Part shown: positions 1 through 9,364 of the stretch, in pieces | How positions within the stretch are numbered: the stretch's first letter is position 1 | Layout: each line of letters opens with the position of its first letter | From: Ustilago trichophora | Taxonomy: Eukaryota > Basidiomycota > Ustilaginomycetes > Ustilaginales > Ustilaginaceae | Direction: 5' to 3' | Assembly: GCA_900323505.1 (NCBI GenBank) | Contig: OOIN01000040.1 | Coordinates: 393,655 to 457,654, forward strand | Length of the DNA stretch: 64,000 nt | Notes under the pieces: model-generated | The model's database searches: none | What the model was told of the DNA's origin: nothing | The model's input: the letters and a program-made list of their open reading frames with translations, nothing else | Translations under genes and position numbers: made by a program

Positions 1-1
1 G

Positions 2-748
2 GGAGAGGAGAGGAGGGCGGAGGTGGAGGGGGTGAGGGCTTTGTTGAAGGGCCATCCGCCGCTGGCCATGGGAATGGGATTAAATGAGGGGATTATGGTT
101 AAGGACAGGGAGGAGGAGCTGTTGGAAAAGGCGTTGGCATTTTGGAAGAGAGCGGTTAGGGATGGCAAGATGCAGGTGGTGATCGCTGAGCAGCCGAGTG
201 TCAATGTCCAAGCTGGAGCAAGATCAGGTGCCAGTGGTTTGGCTTCGGTGTTCTCACCTTCCTCTTCTTGCTCAACCACCGGTTTAGGCCTCGAAGACAT
301 TGTCACCCCTTCAAAAATAACCCGCACTCCATCTTCCACCTCTTCCCTCACCACCGACGCTTCCTCTTGCCCGTCCAAACTCAACGCCCAAGTGACTCTC
401 CTCAATCGAAGCGACAAATCCAGCCGAAAAGGCTATCTCTCCCTTCCCCCTTCCTCCTCATCCTCGTCTTTTGAAGAAACCTGGACTCGAAGATATTTCA
501 CCCTTCGTCGACCCTTACTCTACGTTTACGAATCTTCCGCAGAACTGGACGAACTCATGGTCATAAATGTTTCCAGTGTTCGAGTCGAACATGACGAAAA
601 TTTAGCCAGAATGTTAGGCAAAGAGAATGTTTTCGGCATGTACACGAGTAACAATAGTTACCTTTTACAGGCCGAAAATGAAAAAGAAATGAGGGGGTGG
701 TTGGAGAGTTTGGATTCGCTTTATGCTGGTGGTGGAGGGGTTGAATGA
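2..748 (+). CDS. kin3: Kinesin-3 motor protein, C-terminal fragment with PH domain
   Basis: This is the 3' end of a gene that begins before the window; the frame is open to the left edge. The visible C-terminus has a charged, probably helical stretch, then a Ser/Thr-rich linker, then a pleckstrin-homology domain at about bases 430-735. The domain shows the kinesin-3 tail pattern: GYL, then W-T-R-R-Y-F-T-L-R-R-P-L-L-Y-V-Y, an acidic turn, VINVSSVRVEHDE, and a closing GWLESLD helix. In the KIF1/Unc-104 family this PH domain binds phosphoinositides on vesicles or endosomes and so selects cargo for plus-end transport on microtubules. The motor and FHA domains would lie upstream and cannot be seen. 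Family assignment is good; the exact orthologue is inferred from the tail alone. Confidence 0.8.
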   Translation, partial: GEERRAEVEGVRALLKGHPPLAMGMGLNEGIMVKDREEELLEKALAFWKRAVRDGKMQVVIAEQPSVNVQAGARSGASGLASVFSPSSSCSTTGLGLEDIVTPSKITRTPSSTSSLTTDASSCPSKLNAQVTLLNRSDKSSRKGYLSLPPSSSSSSFEETWTRRYFTLRRPLLYVYESSAELDELMVINVSSVRVEHDENLARMLGKENVFGMYTSNNSYLLQAENEKEMRGWLESLDSLYAGGGGVE

Positions 749-1194
749 ATTTTAAGTGGCTTTTTTTTGTTGGATTGGGATTGTGTGGCTTGAAAGCTGG
801 TCGTTGATGGTGGAAGAGTTGTCGTTGTGTTTGTGAAGAGGGGGGGGGGGGGGGGGGGGTGGGAGGGAGCTTTATACATTTGCGCTCATTTTGTAGGACT
901 TTGCAGGGAAGTTGTTGTCGGTAGATCCATCTCAGCAACAAGGGCAATAGCAGGTGCAGTTGGTGTAGGGGTAGCAAGTCTAGATGAGAATAAAGCAGTC
1001 ATGATTGTATCTTTTTTTGCATCTTTGCTCGAATCACATCTTCCTGTGTGTGTCTTAGGTTGTCGCTCCACACGCTCTGCTTACTTCAGCCCAAACAGCG
1101 AGCGAGGGAGGGAAGAAATTATGTGTGTGTGTAGTACTGCAAGCACTGTACAAGGTGTCTTTCCACTGCGCCTGAATGTGATCTCGACTAGCTA
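749..1194. other. Intergenic region between convergent kinesin-3 and DUR3 genes
   Basis: No convincing gene is seen. The stretch holds the 3' flank of the kinesin gene and an uninterrupted run of 20 G. Short ORFs on both strands are low-complexity or lack any family resemblance. Confidence 0.6.
840..859 (+). repeat. Poly-G tract of 20 bases
   Basis: Twenty consecutive G residues are followed by TGGGAGGG. The run lies about 90 bases after the kinesin stop codon, so it would fall in the 3' UTR or just beyond. It could form a G-quadruplex and is a likely site of length variation or sequencing error. Confidence 0.9.
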
Positions 1195-1412
1195 CACACT
1201 TGGGGGCTATGCCAGTGCTACTGGTTGTTTGTAGTAGCTATGGTCTTCTAATTGGTGCTCTTCTTCTGACGCCTGACAACAAAGATAAAAATTCGAGCAA
1301 TGAGCTTCCTACCTTCCCACAAAGGTAAGAAGGAAGCGCCGCAAAAGCCCAAATAACCCAACGCACAAAGAATCGTACTTGGCCGCATACACGATGAATC
1401 GCCAAAGCACCC
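1195..1412 (-). pseudogene. Decayed tandem copy of the DUR3 3' end
   Basis: This segment is a degenerate direct repeat of bases 1413-1687, which hold the last ~70 codons and 3' flank of DUR3. Both begin with CACACTTGGGG, share GTTTGTAGTAGCTAT, GATAAAAATTCGA, TTCCTACCTTCCCACA and GCGCCGCAAAAGCCCAAATAA, and end with GCCAAAGCACCC. The outer copy differs by point changes and by at least four internal deletions of roughly 9-13 bases, plus a shorter leader. Not all deletions are multiples of three, so the copy cannot encode the transporter tail. It lies downstream of the intact stop codon and leaves DUR3 itself unbroken. Confidence 0.85.
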
Positions 1413-1687
1413 CACACTTGGGGACTATTGGTCTGGACTTTGCCAGTGCTACTGCTTGTTTGTAGTAGCTATAGTCTTCTAACCGGTGCTCTTGTTCTGA
1501 TCCTTCTTTCGCCTAACAACACCGATAAAAATTCGACCAATAAGTTTCCTACCTTCCCACAGCGGTAACAAGGTGAAAATCAAAAGCGCCGCAAAAGCCC
1601 AAATAATCGCCACGGTAACCCAACCCACAAAGAATGGTTTACTAAATTCGTACTTGGCCGCATACATGATGAATGGCCAAAGCACCC
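1413..1687 (-). repeat. Intact member of the DUR3 3'-end tandem repeat
   Basis: This is the functional copy of the repeat described at 1195-1412. It covers the DUR3 stop codon, the last coding bases and the 3' flank. The two copies lie head to tail with no spacer. Confidence 0.85.
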
Positions 1688-3539
1688 ATACGGCAAGGAA
1701 AAGGATCAAACCAGTGATTCCAGCAATGTAGGATTGTTTTCGCATATAACGTTCTTCTGCTTCGGTAAAGGGACGAGAAGTAGTATCGTGGGTGGTTGAG
1801 CCTACCGAGTGACCAGAGAGAGATGCGAGATGTTTTTCGGGGTGCTTGGATTCTTGATCTTGAAATGTGTTCGAGTTGGAAGAGGGTAGATTGGAGAGAT
1901 CAAGTTCAGAAGAGCAAGAGTCGTCTTGAATAAGCTTGATATCGTTAAATTTTTCCCAAGCGAAATCGACGGGATCGGGACGGATATAGGTAATAAGAGG
2001 AGAGAGAATTGCCGGAATAAAAGCTGCTACAATCGTACCCCACATACAAGGCAACAATTCCCCCGTGGTAGTAACGTCCAAAACACCATCTCCATACCTA
2101 GAAGCAGTTGCTAACCAAGTAGCAATCCCTGCCACCATCCCCACCACTGGCGAAACCATAGCTGCTAACCAAGTCTGTTTCTTCCAAAGTACAGTAAGTG
2201 GAAGAGTCACCATAGCGGGACAAGTGATAAGTCCAAGAAAGTACAGAGTCCAAGTAAGCGAGATACCAATGTAAAAGAGCATGGTCGAAAAAGCGGATGC
2301 GAAGATGGCAAAACCTATACATGCCAGATGCGAAACTCGAATGACTTGTTTATCGCTAGCTTTAGGTTTGACATAGGTATGATAAACGTCGGATGAGATG
2401 ATGGAAGAGACTGCGATAAGTTGAGCAGATGTTGTGGATGTAACAGCCATAAAGATGAGAATGACTACGGCTACAGCTCCACCTTTTCCAGCAACGGCAA
2501 GGGCGGTATATGCGAGTGGAAGTCCATCGGATAATTCTTTGGAGGAGAGCGAACGTCCATATGCCGGCCAAATTGGATTGTTTTGAATCGACCACCCAGC
2601 AAGTCCCATCACCGTACCCAAACACCAAGGTAAACCAAAGTAGAGTACTCCTCCCAATACATAACCCGGAACAGCAGCTGCAATATCTGCAGAAAAACCC
2701 TTTTGCCAAAAAGATGAATCCATCACCACCAAACCAAAATTACCCAACGTATGCAAGATCCCAAACTCGACCCCACCTTTACTAGTCATAGTAAGTACGC
2801 TACCATTATAATTTCCCTCAATAGCATTTCCAACATTTGCAAGCTTTACAATCTCCCAAAGGTGACCTGGAGACTGAATAGTATCATTGGTAATCGTCTT
2901 AAGCGTCAAGAAAAGAACAATAATCAATAACGCCACTGAATGCATCCAATCCGTTAAAAAAGTCGCCTTCAACCCTCCCGAAATGGTATACAAACATACT
3001 CCAACAGGTAACAAAAATGTCGATGCAATAATATTCATCCCCGTCAACGCCGAAACAGTAGCACTTGCACCTAGTAACATGTTTGAAATCGCAATCAAAT
3101 TGTTGGCCAAACAAAAAAACATGTAGAGCCAATGCGCAAAAGTTCCATATCGTACCTTTACCACTTCGAGGATGGTATGAGCGTGAGGAGTTTTGAGTTT
3201 GCTCTGTATTGCTAGTAATGAGAATGCTGAGATTTGTACTAAGCAACCTGCTGCAAACCAGAATGCTCCCGCTGACCCGTAGAGGAAGCTCACGAGGCAC
3301 GACGAAAGGAGAGCGGTTGACCATGCCCAGGAGGAGAAGACGGCTGTGGCGGTGAGACCAGTTCCGATGTTTCGACCAGCGGTCGAGTATGTTTCGAAAT
3401 GAGAAGCATCTTCACCATTGAAACGATAAAGAAGGCGTGTTATGTAGAGCATGACAAGCGCAAAGGCTAATCCAAAGCCTAGCACGATTCCGTACCCGAC
3501 TCCTTGGGAGAGCGGGGGTGGGATAGAATCTGCTGCCAT
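1479..3539 (-). CDS. DUR3: Urea (and possibly polyamine) transporter, DUR3 family
   Basis: The product is a 686-residue plasma-membrane symporter of the sodium:solute symporter fold, of the DUR3 subfamily that takes up urea at low concentration with protons in fungi. The N-terminus PPPLSQGVGYGIVLGFGLAF, the following Y-S-T-A-G-R-N-I-G-T-G-L-T-A loop, the SSWAWSTALL helix and the later FWQKGFSA segment are typical of DUR3. About 15 hydrophobic segments can be counted. A Ser-rich, charged loop (about residues 550-615) precedes the last two membrane spans. The length matches fungal relatives. The ATG at 3537-3539 leads straight into the conserved N-terminus. The gene converges on the kinesin-3 gene. 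Its 3' end has been duplicated downstream. I saw no clear GATA-factor site cluster in the proximal promoter, although such genes are usually under nitrogen control. Confidence 0.93.
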   Translation of the reverse strand: MAADSIPPPLSQGVGYGIVLGFGLAFALVMLYITRLLYRFNGEDASHFETYSTAGRNIGTGLTATAVFSSWAWSTALLSSCLVSFLYGSAGAFWFAAGCLVQISAFSLLAIQSKLKTPHAHTILEVVKVRYGTFAHWLYMFFCLANNLIAISNMLLGASATVSALTGMNIIASTFLLPVGVCLYTISGGLKATFLTDWMHSVALLIIVLFLTLKTITNDTIQSPGHLWEIVKLANVGNAIEGNYNGSVLTMTSKGGVEFGILHTLGNFGLVVMDSSFWQKGFSADIAAAVPGYVLGGVLYFGLPWCLGTVMGLAGWSIQNNPIWPAYGRSLSSKELSDGLPLAYTALAVAGKGGAVAVVILIFMAVTSTTSAQLIAVSSIISSDVYHTYVKPKASDKQVIRVSHLACIGFAIFASAFSTMLFYIGISLTWTLYFLGLITCPAMVTLPLTVLWKKQTWLAAMVSPVVGMVAGIATWLATASRYGDGVLDVTTTGELLPCMWGTIVAAFIPAILSPLITYIRPDPVDFAWEKFNDIKLIQDDSCSSELDLSNLPSSNSNTFQDQESKHPEKHLASLSGHSVGSTTHDTTSRPFTEAEERYMRKQSYIAGITGLILFLAVWVLWPFIMYAAKYEFSKPFFVGWVTVAIIWAFAALLIFTLLPLWEGRKLIGRIFIGVVRRKKDQNKSTG

Positions 3540-5083
3540 TTTTGTTGAAGTGATGCGTGAAAACGCTAGAGATTGTGAATAAGATGATGGCTCCGTATAC
3601 TGTGGTGGTGTTCAGTGGTATGATTTGGTGTCGAGGACGTTCAGTGAGAAAGTACAGCGGAAGGAGGGATGATGATACCAGGGAGGACCTCCTAAGAGGG
3701 GGCGCTATTTATTGTAACAGATGTCCCACAGGGCCATTTTATATTTATTTATTTTTTGATTTATTTTAATTATTTTTAATCTGAAAATAATTTTTATCCA
3801 AGTCACTTCCCCCTTCTCCTCCTCAAAAAACCACACGAAGCATCCAGCACAGACCGCCCACTTCCTCAATCACCTTCTCCCACAACCCTGTCGCAATATC
3901 AACATCATCACGATCTTCAAAAGTGTGACAAAAACGCTTGCATTCATGCACCAAAACTTTCTTCATGCACAAACCCACCTCACACGGCCTCCCTTTTGCC
4001 TAAAGAGCTCAACAAGAGCATCTTTGAATTCTTCTTCTCTCGGCGTCTGTACCTCAACTCGTGTTTCATTGACTGGAGAAAATGAAATGAATTTGGGTTG
4101 CGTGTATCTCTTCTACCATTGCGTGCATCCGGCGTATCTTATGAGATTGGATTTTGCCGAGAGGGGGAAGAAACGGTTCACAGCGCAAGATCTAGCTCGG
4201 CTACGGCTGCATCATTGTGCACTCGAGCGCTGGAATCGTCCAAGAAGAAGAACAAGGAGAGGAAGAATGAATATGAAAAGTCAAGAGATTCAATGGCAAG
4301 TTCCGATTCAATCACCGCAAAGGTCAACGTGCAGGTTAGAAGAATCTAGCCGAGGTTATGGGAAGGTATAAGTGTACCTGTTCAGCAATCGAATGAATTT
4401 TATTAAAAAGGAAAGAAGAAGAAGAGGGTATGGATGGATGGGCGGACTTGACGTGAGAATGAGGGGTATGGCGACATCTGGGCGAGAGAGGAACGAAACA
4501 TTCGGAAAAATACACAGAGTAAGAGTGTGAGGTCCGGCGAGAGATGGTTCATCAGGGTACAGGGTACAATAGTGATGGAGACGATGGTGTGCTTGTATTT
4601 GGTTCAGTGCTACTGTCAGTACCGCCGCCACGATTGCAACCGCTGCGGCTAGCCGATTGTCGGGTGTCGGTTTCATCTGTCAACTTGATACCCAGTCCTG
4701 GTAGGATAACATACAGCCAAGTGAAAGTGTGGTCGTTACGAACGTCTTTCACGAGACGGTACGGCGGCGGGGAAACGCCAATCTTCGCACCAACCATGGT
4801 CGATTTAGCTTGAAATCAAAGGCTAGATAACAAGGCTGACACGGACACATTCGAAAAGAAGCCCGCAATAGTATGGTGGCATTGTCTACAAGATGATGAG
4901 CAAAGCCTTCCAAACGTCTCGCAGCACGCCATGTCGCCTGTCCAAATTCGCGCGCCTGTTGCCTTTGACTTGCCGAGCCGAGGCTGCTAAAATTGCACGC
5001 CATCGGCGTACGCCCTCACGTCAAACCGATCTCTCCATCACTGATTTATACAATAGCATCAACTTGATTGGCTAACATGGATC
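3540..5083. other. Long intergenic region with coding-like but unassignable stretches
   Basis: The first ~230 bases are the DUR3 upstream region and end in an AT-rich block (about 3735-3800). The rest contains several open stretches on the minus strand: bases 4552-4797 (81 codons from an ATG), 4356-4676 (106 codons), and a segment ending at a stop at 3823 with several Cys residues. A plus-strand stretch at about 4098-4349 is also open. None matches a family I recognise, and stops or frame changes separate them. They could be exons of a small spliced minus-strand gene or remnants of one. No firm gene is called. Confidence 0.4.
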
Positions 5084-5168
5084 GGGGGTTTAGCTCAGTT
5101 GGTAGAGCGTTCGCTTAGCATCTTGTCTAAATTGCGAAAGGTCGCGTGTTCGACTCATGCAGTCTCCA
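5084..5168 (+). tRNA. tRNA-Ala (anticodon AGC) with a 12-base intron
   Basis: The cloverleaf is complete. The acceptor stem GGGGGTT pairs with AGTCTCC (with G-U pairs) and the discriminator base is A. The D arm is GCTC/GAGC, the anticodon stem TTCGC/GCGAA, and the T stem GCGTG/CATGC with loop TTCGACT. The anticodon loop reads TTAGCA, then an intron at 5121-5132 at the usual position after base 37, then T. A-box and B-box promoter elements are intact inside the gene. A T5 run at 5180-5184 is a suitable RNA polymerase III terminator. An identical copy, intron included, is at 48015-48099. Confidence 0.93.
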
Positions 5169-6847
5169 CTCTCTCTTCCTTTTTGCCTTCTTTTTTCTTT
5201 CTTTCTGAAGCCCATCTTTTCGAACTTCGAAAGGGGCGGCTATTTTTATTCGATGGTCGAGCGAACCACTATCTCTTTCAATGAAAGCCTGCGGTAGAAC
5301 AGGAACTGCTCAGGGCTGCAAATCGAATGTATATCAGAAGTGACGAGCCTTGGAAGACCGATGAGCAAGTTGGGAGGTCTGGTCGCGAGCTTAATATGCT
5401 CTTGGATCGGGTGCCCACGCCCCGATTTCATTCTTGAGAACAAATAGTACGTCACTCTACCATCTCTTGTCACAAGCTACATTCAAACTTCACCAACTCA
5501 CTGAGCCGAAAAGCACACGGTCGGATGATCACATATGACTGGTAGGAACACAATCGAAGCGAGCAAAGTTCTACAGTACACGGTTTTCACTTAGGTTCAC
5601 CCAAAATCGAGGCGTCAAGATTTCTGCTTTGTTTTTTTTTTGACACGTCCGATGGGACACGTCAAAAAGCGCCAACTTTCTTTTTTTCTTTCAACCCCTT
5701 CCTCTCATTTTGCTGCACGGTTGGATCAGTCGATCCAACTTCTCGTAAGCTCTGCCTTTGCCGCTGCTGAACCCGTCTGCAGTTTTGCGTTGACCTCTTA
5801 CATAAAGCATTGTTCTAGTAATTGCATCACACACTACTGTTCTAAGTTGTAAACAAAATATGGAAGTTGGCTGTGAGCGTGGTGCTGATGAATGAAAGAG
5901 ATCCTCGACGGGCTGGGATGAGTAGACACGAGAGAGGTGATGGCGGTGATGACAGCGGGTTGGGGGGCGGGAGCTTGTTCTTGGCTGCCGAAAATCGCAT
6001 CGAATGTAGCAAGTGAGCATGGAAGGGGCGTCATATGTTTCAGGACAAGTACTGTATTGTGAGTGGGTCAAGCCGCGCCGAGGAGTTCCGTGTACAGTCA
6101 AGAACTCTACATTACTGTACTTTCATTGCATGCAGACGAGCATCCTGATGACAAGGCTGGAAACTGACATTGAAACTCTCCATGTGGAAAGAGCGGTTCT
6201 CGCTTAAGCTAGGCATTGCGGCTGAACCAGCAAAAGAAGGCTTGGCTGGTTTGTGTAGATGCCTGCTCAACTATCCTTTCCCCCCTCTCCCCCCTCCCCC
6301 CCTCTCTCTCTGTATGTGTGTGCGTGCGTGTGTGTTGGTTAGAGCAGGACTTTAAGGCACAACATGAAACTGTGCTGGGATGGGGATGGGGAGGGAATAA
6401 GTATAAGTATCTGCCAAGGTACTTTCGCAAGGTCTTTTCTCTTCTCCTTGCGGCCCCCTCTTTTGTTTTCCTCTTTTTCTTGGTGTTGATCACTACCGTC
6501 CCAGATTCCGATTCTCTACACTTTCTCCATCGCTCTCCATATAGGCTCTGGTAGCCTTTTTATTTCATCACCTCTTTTCTTCGATTGACGACTGCGAAAG
6601 ACGATCTGGTATCGTTCGAACCCTCCCCATCCTTCTCTTTAACACCGGATCTACAAATCCAAACTCAAAGGCCCGACTTTGACAGTCTCGGCGCTGCAGT
6701 TTTTTCACACATTCCATCCTTGCATAGGATACCGTCTTTCTCACCCGTCAAAACTTACACTTGGCCGCCACCAAATCACCACACAACACAACACAACACA
6801 AGACACGGATTCAATCTTTTCGAGACAGGTTCTCGTACACAAACAAC
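5169..6847. other. Long intergenic region upstream of the secreted-protein gene
   Basis: After the tRNA terminator there is no gene I can support. Open frames on both strands are short and compositionally unlike the neighbouring genes. The stretch contains several TACTGTAC-type motifs (about 5573, 6050, 6091 and 6113), a C/CT-rich then GT-rich block at about 6278-6337, and a pyrimidine-rich tract from about 6420 that probably belongs to the promoter and 5' UTR of the gene at 6848. Confidence 0.5.
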
Positions 6848-9079
6848 ATGGTTACTTCGACAAAGTTCGCATCTCTCGTCGGCAGTGTAACGCTCGCCTT
6901 TGTACTGGCTAGCTCGTTGCATCCTGTTCACACGGCACCTGTTGCAGTGAGGAGGCAGGATGTAGCTAAGGCTCCTGCGGGGTACGTATCGGTGGCTCAA
7001 CCAGGGATGAGCGAGCAAGATATCTATGCGATGGGGATTCCTGATGCTCCTTCAGCCACAAATGCCGCTACACCTGCAGGGTACGTCAGCGTTGCTCAAC
7101 CTAGTATGAACGAGCAAGATGTGTACTCTGTTGGTATTCCCAAAGCGCCCACCACGACGAATGGTACCGGTAACCCACTGGAACAGGTACTGAAGGCTGC
7201 GGCTCAGGCAGCACTCAAGACTTCGAACAGTACCATGAACGTTGTCAACCACTACGATGCTACTCCGGCCGTTGCTGCTGCTGCGAACCCTGCTCAGCAG
7301 GTATCTCAGGTGGCTCAACCAGCATCGGCGGAAGTGGCGATGAAGGGAAACCCTGATGAAGGGGCGCTTTTTCAGCAGGTGAACGGGGTTACTCCTGAAC
7401 CTGCGTCGGTGGCGATGCAAGGAAATCCAGATCAAGGAAATGCTTATAACCAAATTGTTGCTCAGCAAATGGCCCAGTTCGGCGCTCAAGCTAGAAGAGC
7501 GTTGGGCGAGAGGGTGGAGGCGGCGGTGATGCGAGCGAGACAGTTGAGTGGTGCGGGTGGGCTGGGTGCAGAGTTAAAAAAGATGGAAGAGTCAGTGTTG
7601 GGAGATGGTGTTCCTACGCCGTCGAGTGCGACTATGGTGGCGAGTGCGGATGCTGCGGAGGTGACCGGGGCTGCTGCTACGGCTGCCTCGGCTACCACGG
7701 CTACCACAGCTGATACTGGTGCTGTGAGTGCCACAGCGTCAGATCTCGCTGGAATTCCAGTAGCTGCGCCGGTACCAAGCGATTTCAGCTCTCCTCCTGC
7801 ACCTAGCCCGTCGAGCAACCTTGCTGTCCCTGGAGTGCCTTCGATTCCTGCTGTTCCAGCTGTGCCTTCGGTATCGAATCCAGTTGGAAGCGTTGTACCA
7901 ACACCAGCTCTGCCAACTTCGGGTCTGCCTACATCGGCCCTCCCCACGAGCGTTCCTTCTGACGTACCGTCCGCTGCTGTACCCTCAGCATCGGTACCAG
8001 CAGCTGTCCCATCCGTCTCGGCCCCCACAGTCCCAGCAGTCCCATCTGCCCCTGCGGTACCCTCAGTCTCCCCTCCATCCCTCAACGCAGCTGCAGCATC
8101 AGCAACGACCCTCCTCCCTCTGTCCGATGCTAACCCTGCCCCCAGTACTAAAGCAGCAGGCGATCTCACAATGACAGTCACCGTGCCGACCAAAGCTCTT
8201 CCAACCAGTATTGCCGGATTGCCCAACGTCAAGCCCAACAACGCCAACGCCGATGATGATGGAGGTGATTGGAAGACTATGACCATCCTAGTTCCCGCCG
8301 AGGCTTTTGGTGGTATTGCTACCGGAGTGAAAACCCAGATCAATCTGCCTGCAACTAGCTCCAGTGAGGCAGCTACTGGTGCCACTTCTACTTCCGCTGT
8401 AGTATCGGATAAAAACGAGGCGGTTTCTTCTACAACCGCTGCTTCGGTTAAGCCAACTCCAACCTCAGATCCCCCTATTAACATCTCGTCTTTTACATCG
8501 CTCAAACCTGCTGCTACTTCTCAGCCCGTACTGACGATTCCACTGACGGGAGTCATCGGAGGTACGACTTATAGCACCATGCTCACCCTCACCATTCCTA
8601 GATTTGGTGGTGAAGCTATCGCCTCTTCCACCTCTTCTTCTGCCATTTCTACCTCTTCCGTCTCAGTCAGCGCTACTGAAAAAGCCAACTCTGCAGTCCC
8701 CACCTCTGCCATCCCCACAAAAACCTCTTCTTCTTCTACACCATCGGTCAAACCCACATCCTCCTCCTCAGTAGACGACGACCCAAGCTACATCAACCCA
8801 AACGATATTCCCCCTCTTCTCAAATCTAGCTTAACTGCTAGCTCCACCTCAGCTCCCAATTCCACACCTACCAACGGTACTACAACAGATGAAGAGGATT
8901 GCGAAGAGTACCAAGATGATTCGACTGATCAGAACCAATCGAATTCAAGAAGTCTGTTAACCAAAGTCTGGGATTGGGTCACGGGTAAACCGCTCAACGA
9001 GCGAGACTTTATGGACGATTACGAGTACGGTTATGAGGCTGAAGGAGAAGAGGTATGGTACGATGCTCAGCAGGAGTAG
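6848..9079 (+). CDS. Secreted Ser/Pro/Ala/Thr-rich protein with short internal repeats, function unknown
   Basis: The 743-residue product starts with a clear signal peptide (about residues 1-30, hydrophobic core GSVTLAFVLASSL, likely cut after HTA), followed by an RR dipeptide suited to Kex2 processing. Two copies of a ~24-residue unit follow at about 43-66 and 76-100 (pattern PAGYVSVAQP-x-M-x-EQD-x-Y-xx-GIP-x-AP). A second pair with core VAM-x-GNPD-x-G lies at about 163-203. The middle is a long low-complexity V/P/S/A/T stretch likely to be O-mannosylated. The end is acidic with a lone Cys and a Trp-bearing segment (KVWDWVTGKP). No catalytic domain, GPI signal or membrane span is visible. 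The frame is open upstream from 6761, but only through a TTG; 6848 is the first ATG. It could be a wall or surface protein, or an effector; that is inference. Confidence 0.8.
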   Translation: MVTSTKFASLVGSVTLAFVLASSLHPVHTAPVAVRRQDVAKAPAGYVSVAQPGMSEQDIYAMGIPDAPSATNAATPAGYVSVAQPSMNEQDVYSVGIPKAPTTTNGTGNPLEQVLKAAAQAALKTSNSTMNVVNHYDATPAVAAAANPAQQVSQVAQPASAEVAMKGNPDEGALFQQVNGVTPEPASVAMQGNPDQGNAYNQIVAQQMAQFGAQARRALGERVEAAVMRARQLSGAGGLGAELKKMEESVLGDGVPTPSSATMVASADAAEVTGAAATAASATTATTADTGAVSATASDLAGIPVAAPVPSDFSSPPAPSPSSNLAVPGVPSIPAVPAVPSVSNPVGSVVPTPALPTSGLPTSALPTSVPSDVPSAAVPSASVPAAVPSVSAPTVPAVPSAPAVPSVSPPSLNAAAASATTLLPLSDANPAPSTKAAGDLTMTVTVPTKALPTSIAGLPNVKPNNANADDDGGDWKTMTILVPAEAFGGIATGVKTQINLPATSSSEAATGATSTSAVVSDKNEAVSSTTAASVKPTPTSDPPINISSFTSLKPAATSQPVLTIPLTGVIGGTTYSTMLTLTIPRFGGEAIASSTSSSAISTSSVSVSATEKANSAVPTSAIPTKTSSSSTPSVKPTSSSSVDDDPSYINPNDIPPLLKSSLTASSTSAPNSTPTNGTTTDEEDCEEYQDDSTDQNQSNSRSLLTKVWDWVTGKPLNERDFMDDYEYGYEAEGEEVWYDAQQE

Positions 9080-9364
9080 TAAAGGATTGTGGTGTGTTGT
9101 GATGGTTCCACTTTGTAGCAAAGTATTTTTTTTTTTGTGTTGCAGGAGAAATTCATGTAGAGAATCGGATGTTCAACCCCAGATCACGAGTGTGTTTATG
9201 TACGTATGTGCATAAAATGTGATTTCCCCCCTGACACCTCCTCTTCCGCACCCACACACGATAGCATCACACAGGTGAGAGACATGTGAGATGAATATAC
9301 AGTACAATACAGTATACTATTACAAACCGGTCCCAAAAACTCTACAACCCCTTTATAAGAATCA

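Noticed and set aside
5691..6101. 136-codon minus-strand frame
   Set aside because: Cys/His/Arg-rich composition typical of random frames; no start context or domain.
7486..8505. 339-codon antisense frame
   Set aside because: It is the shadow of the low-complexity V/P/S/A stretch of the secreted protein; the plus strand has the signal peptide and repeats.
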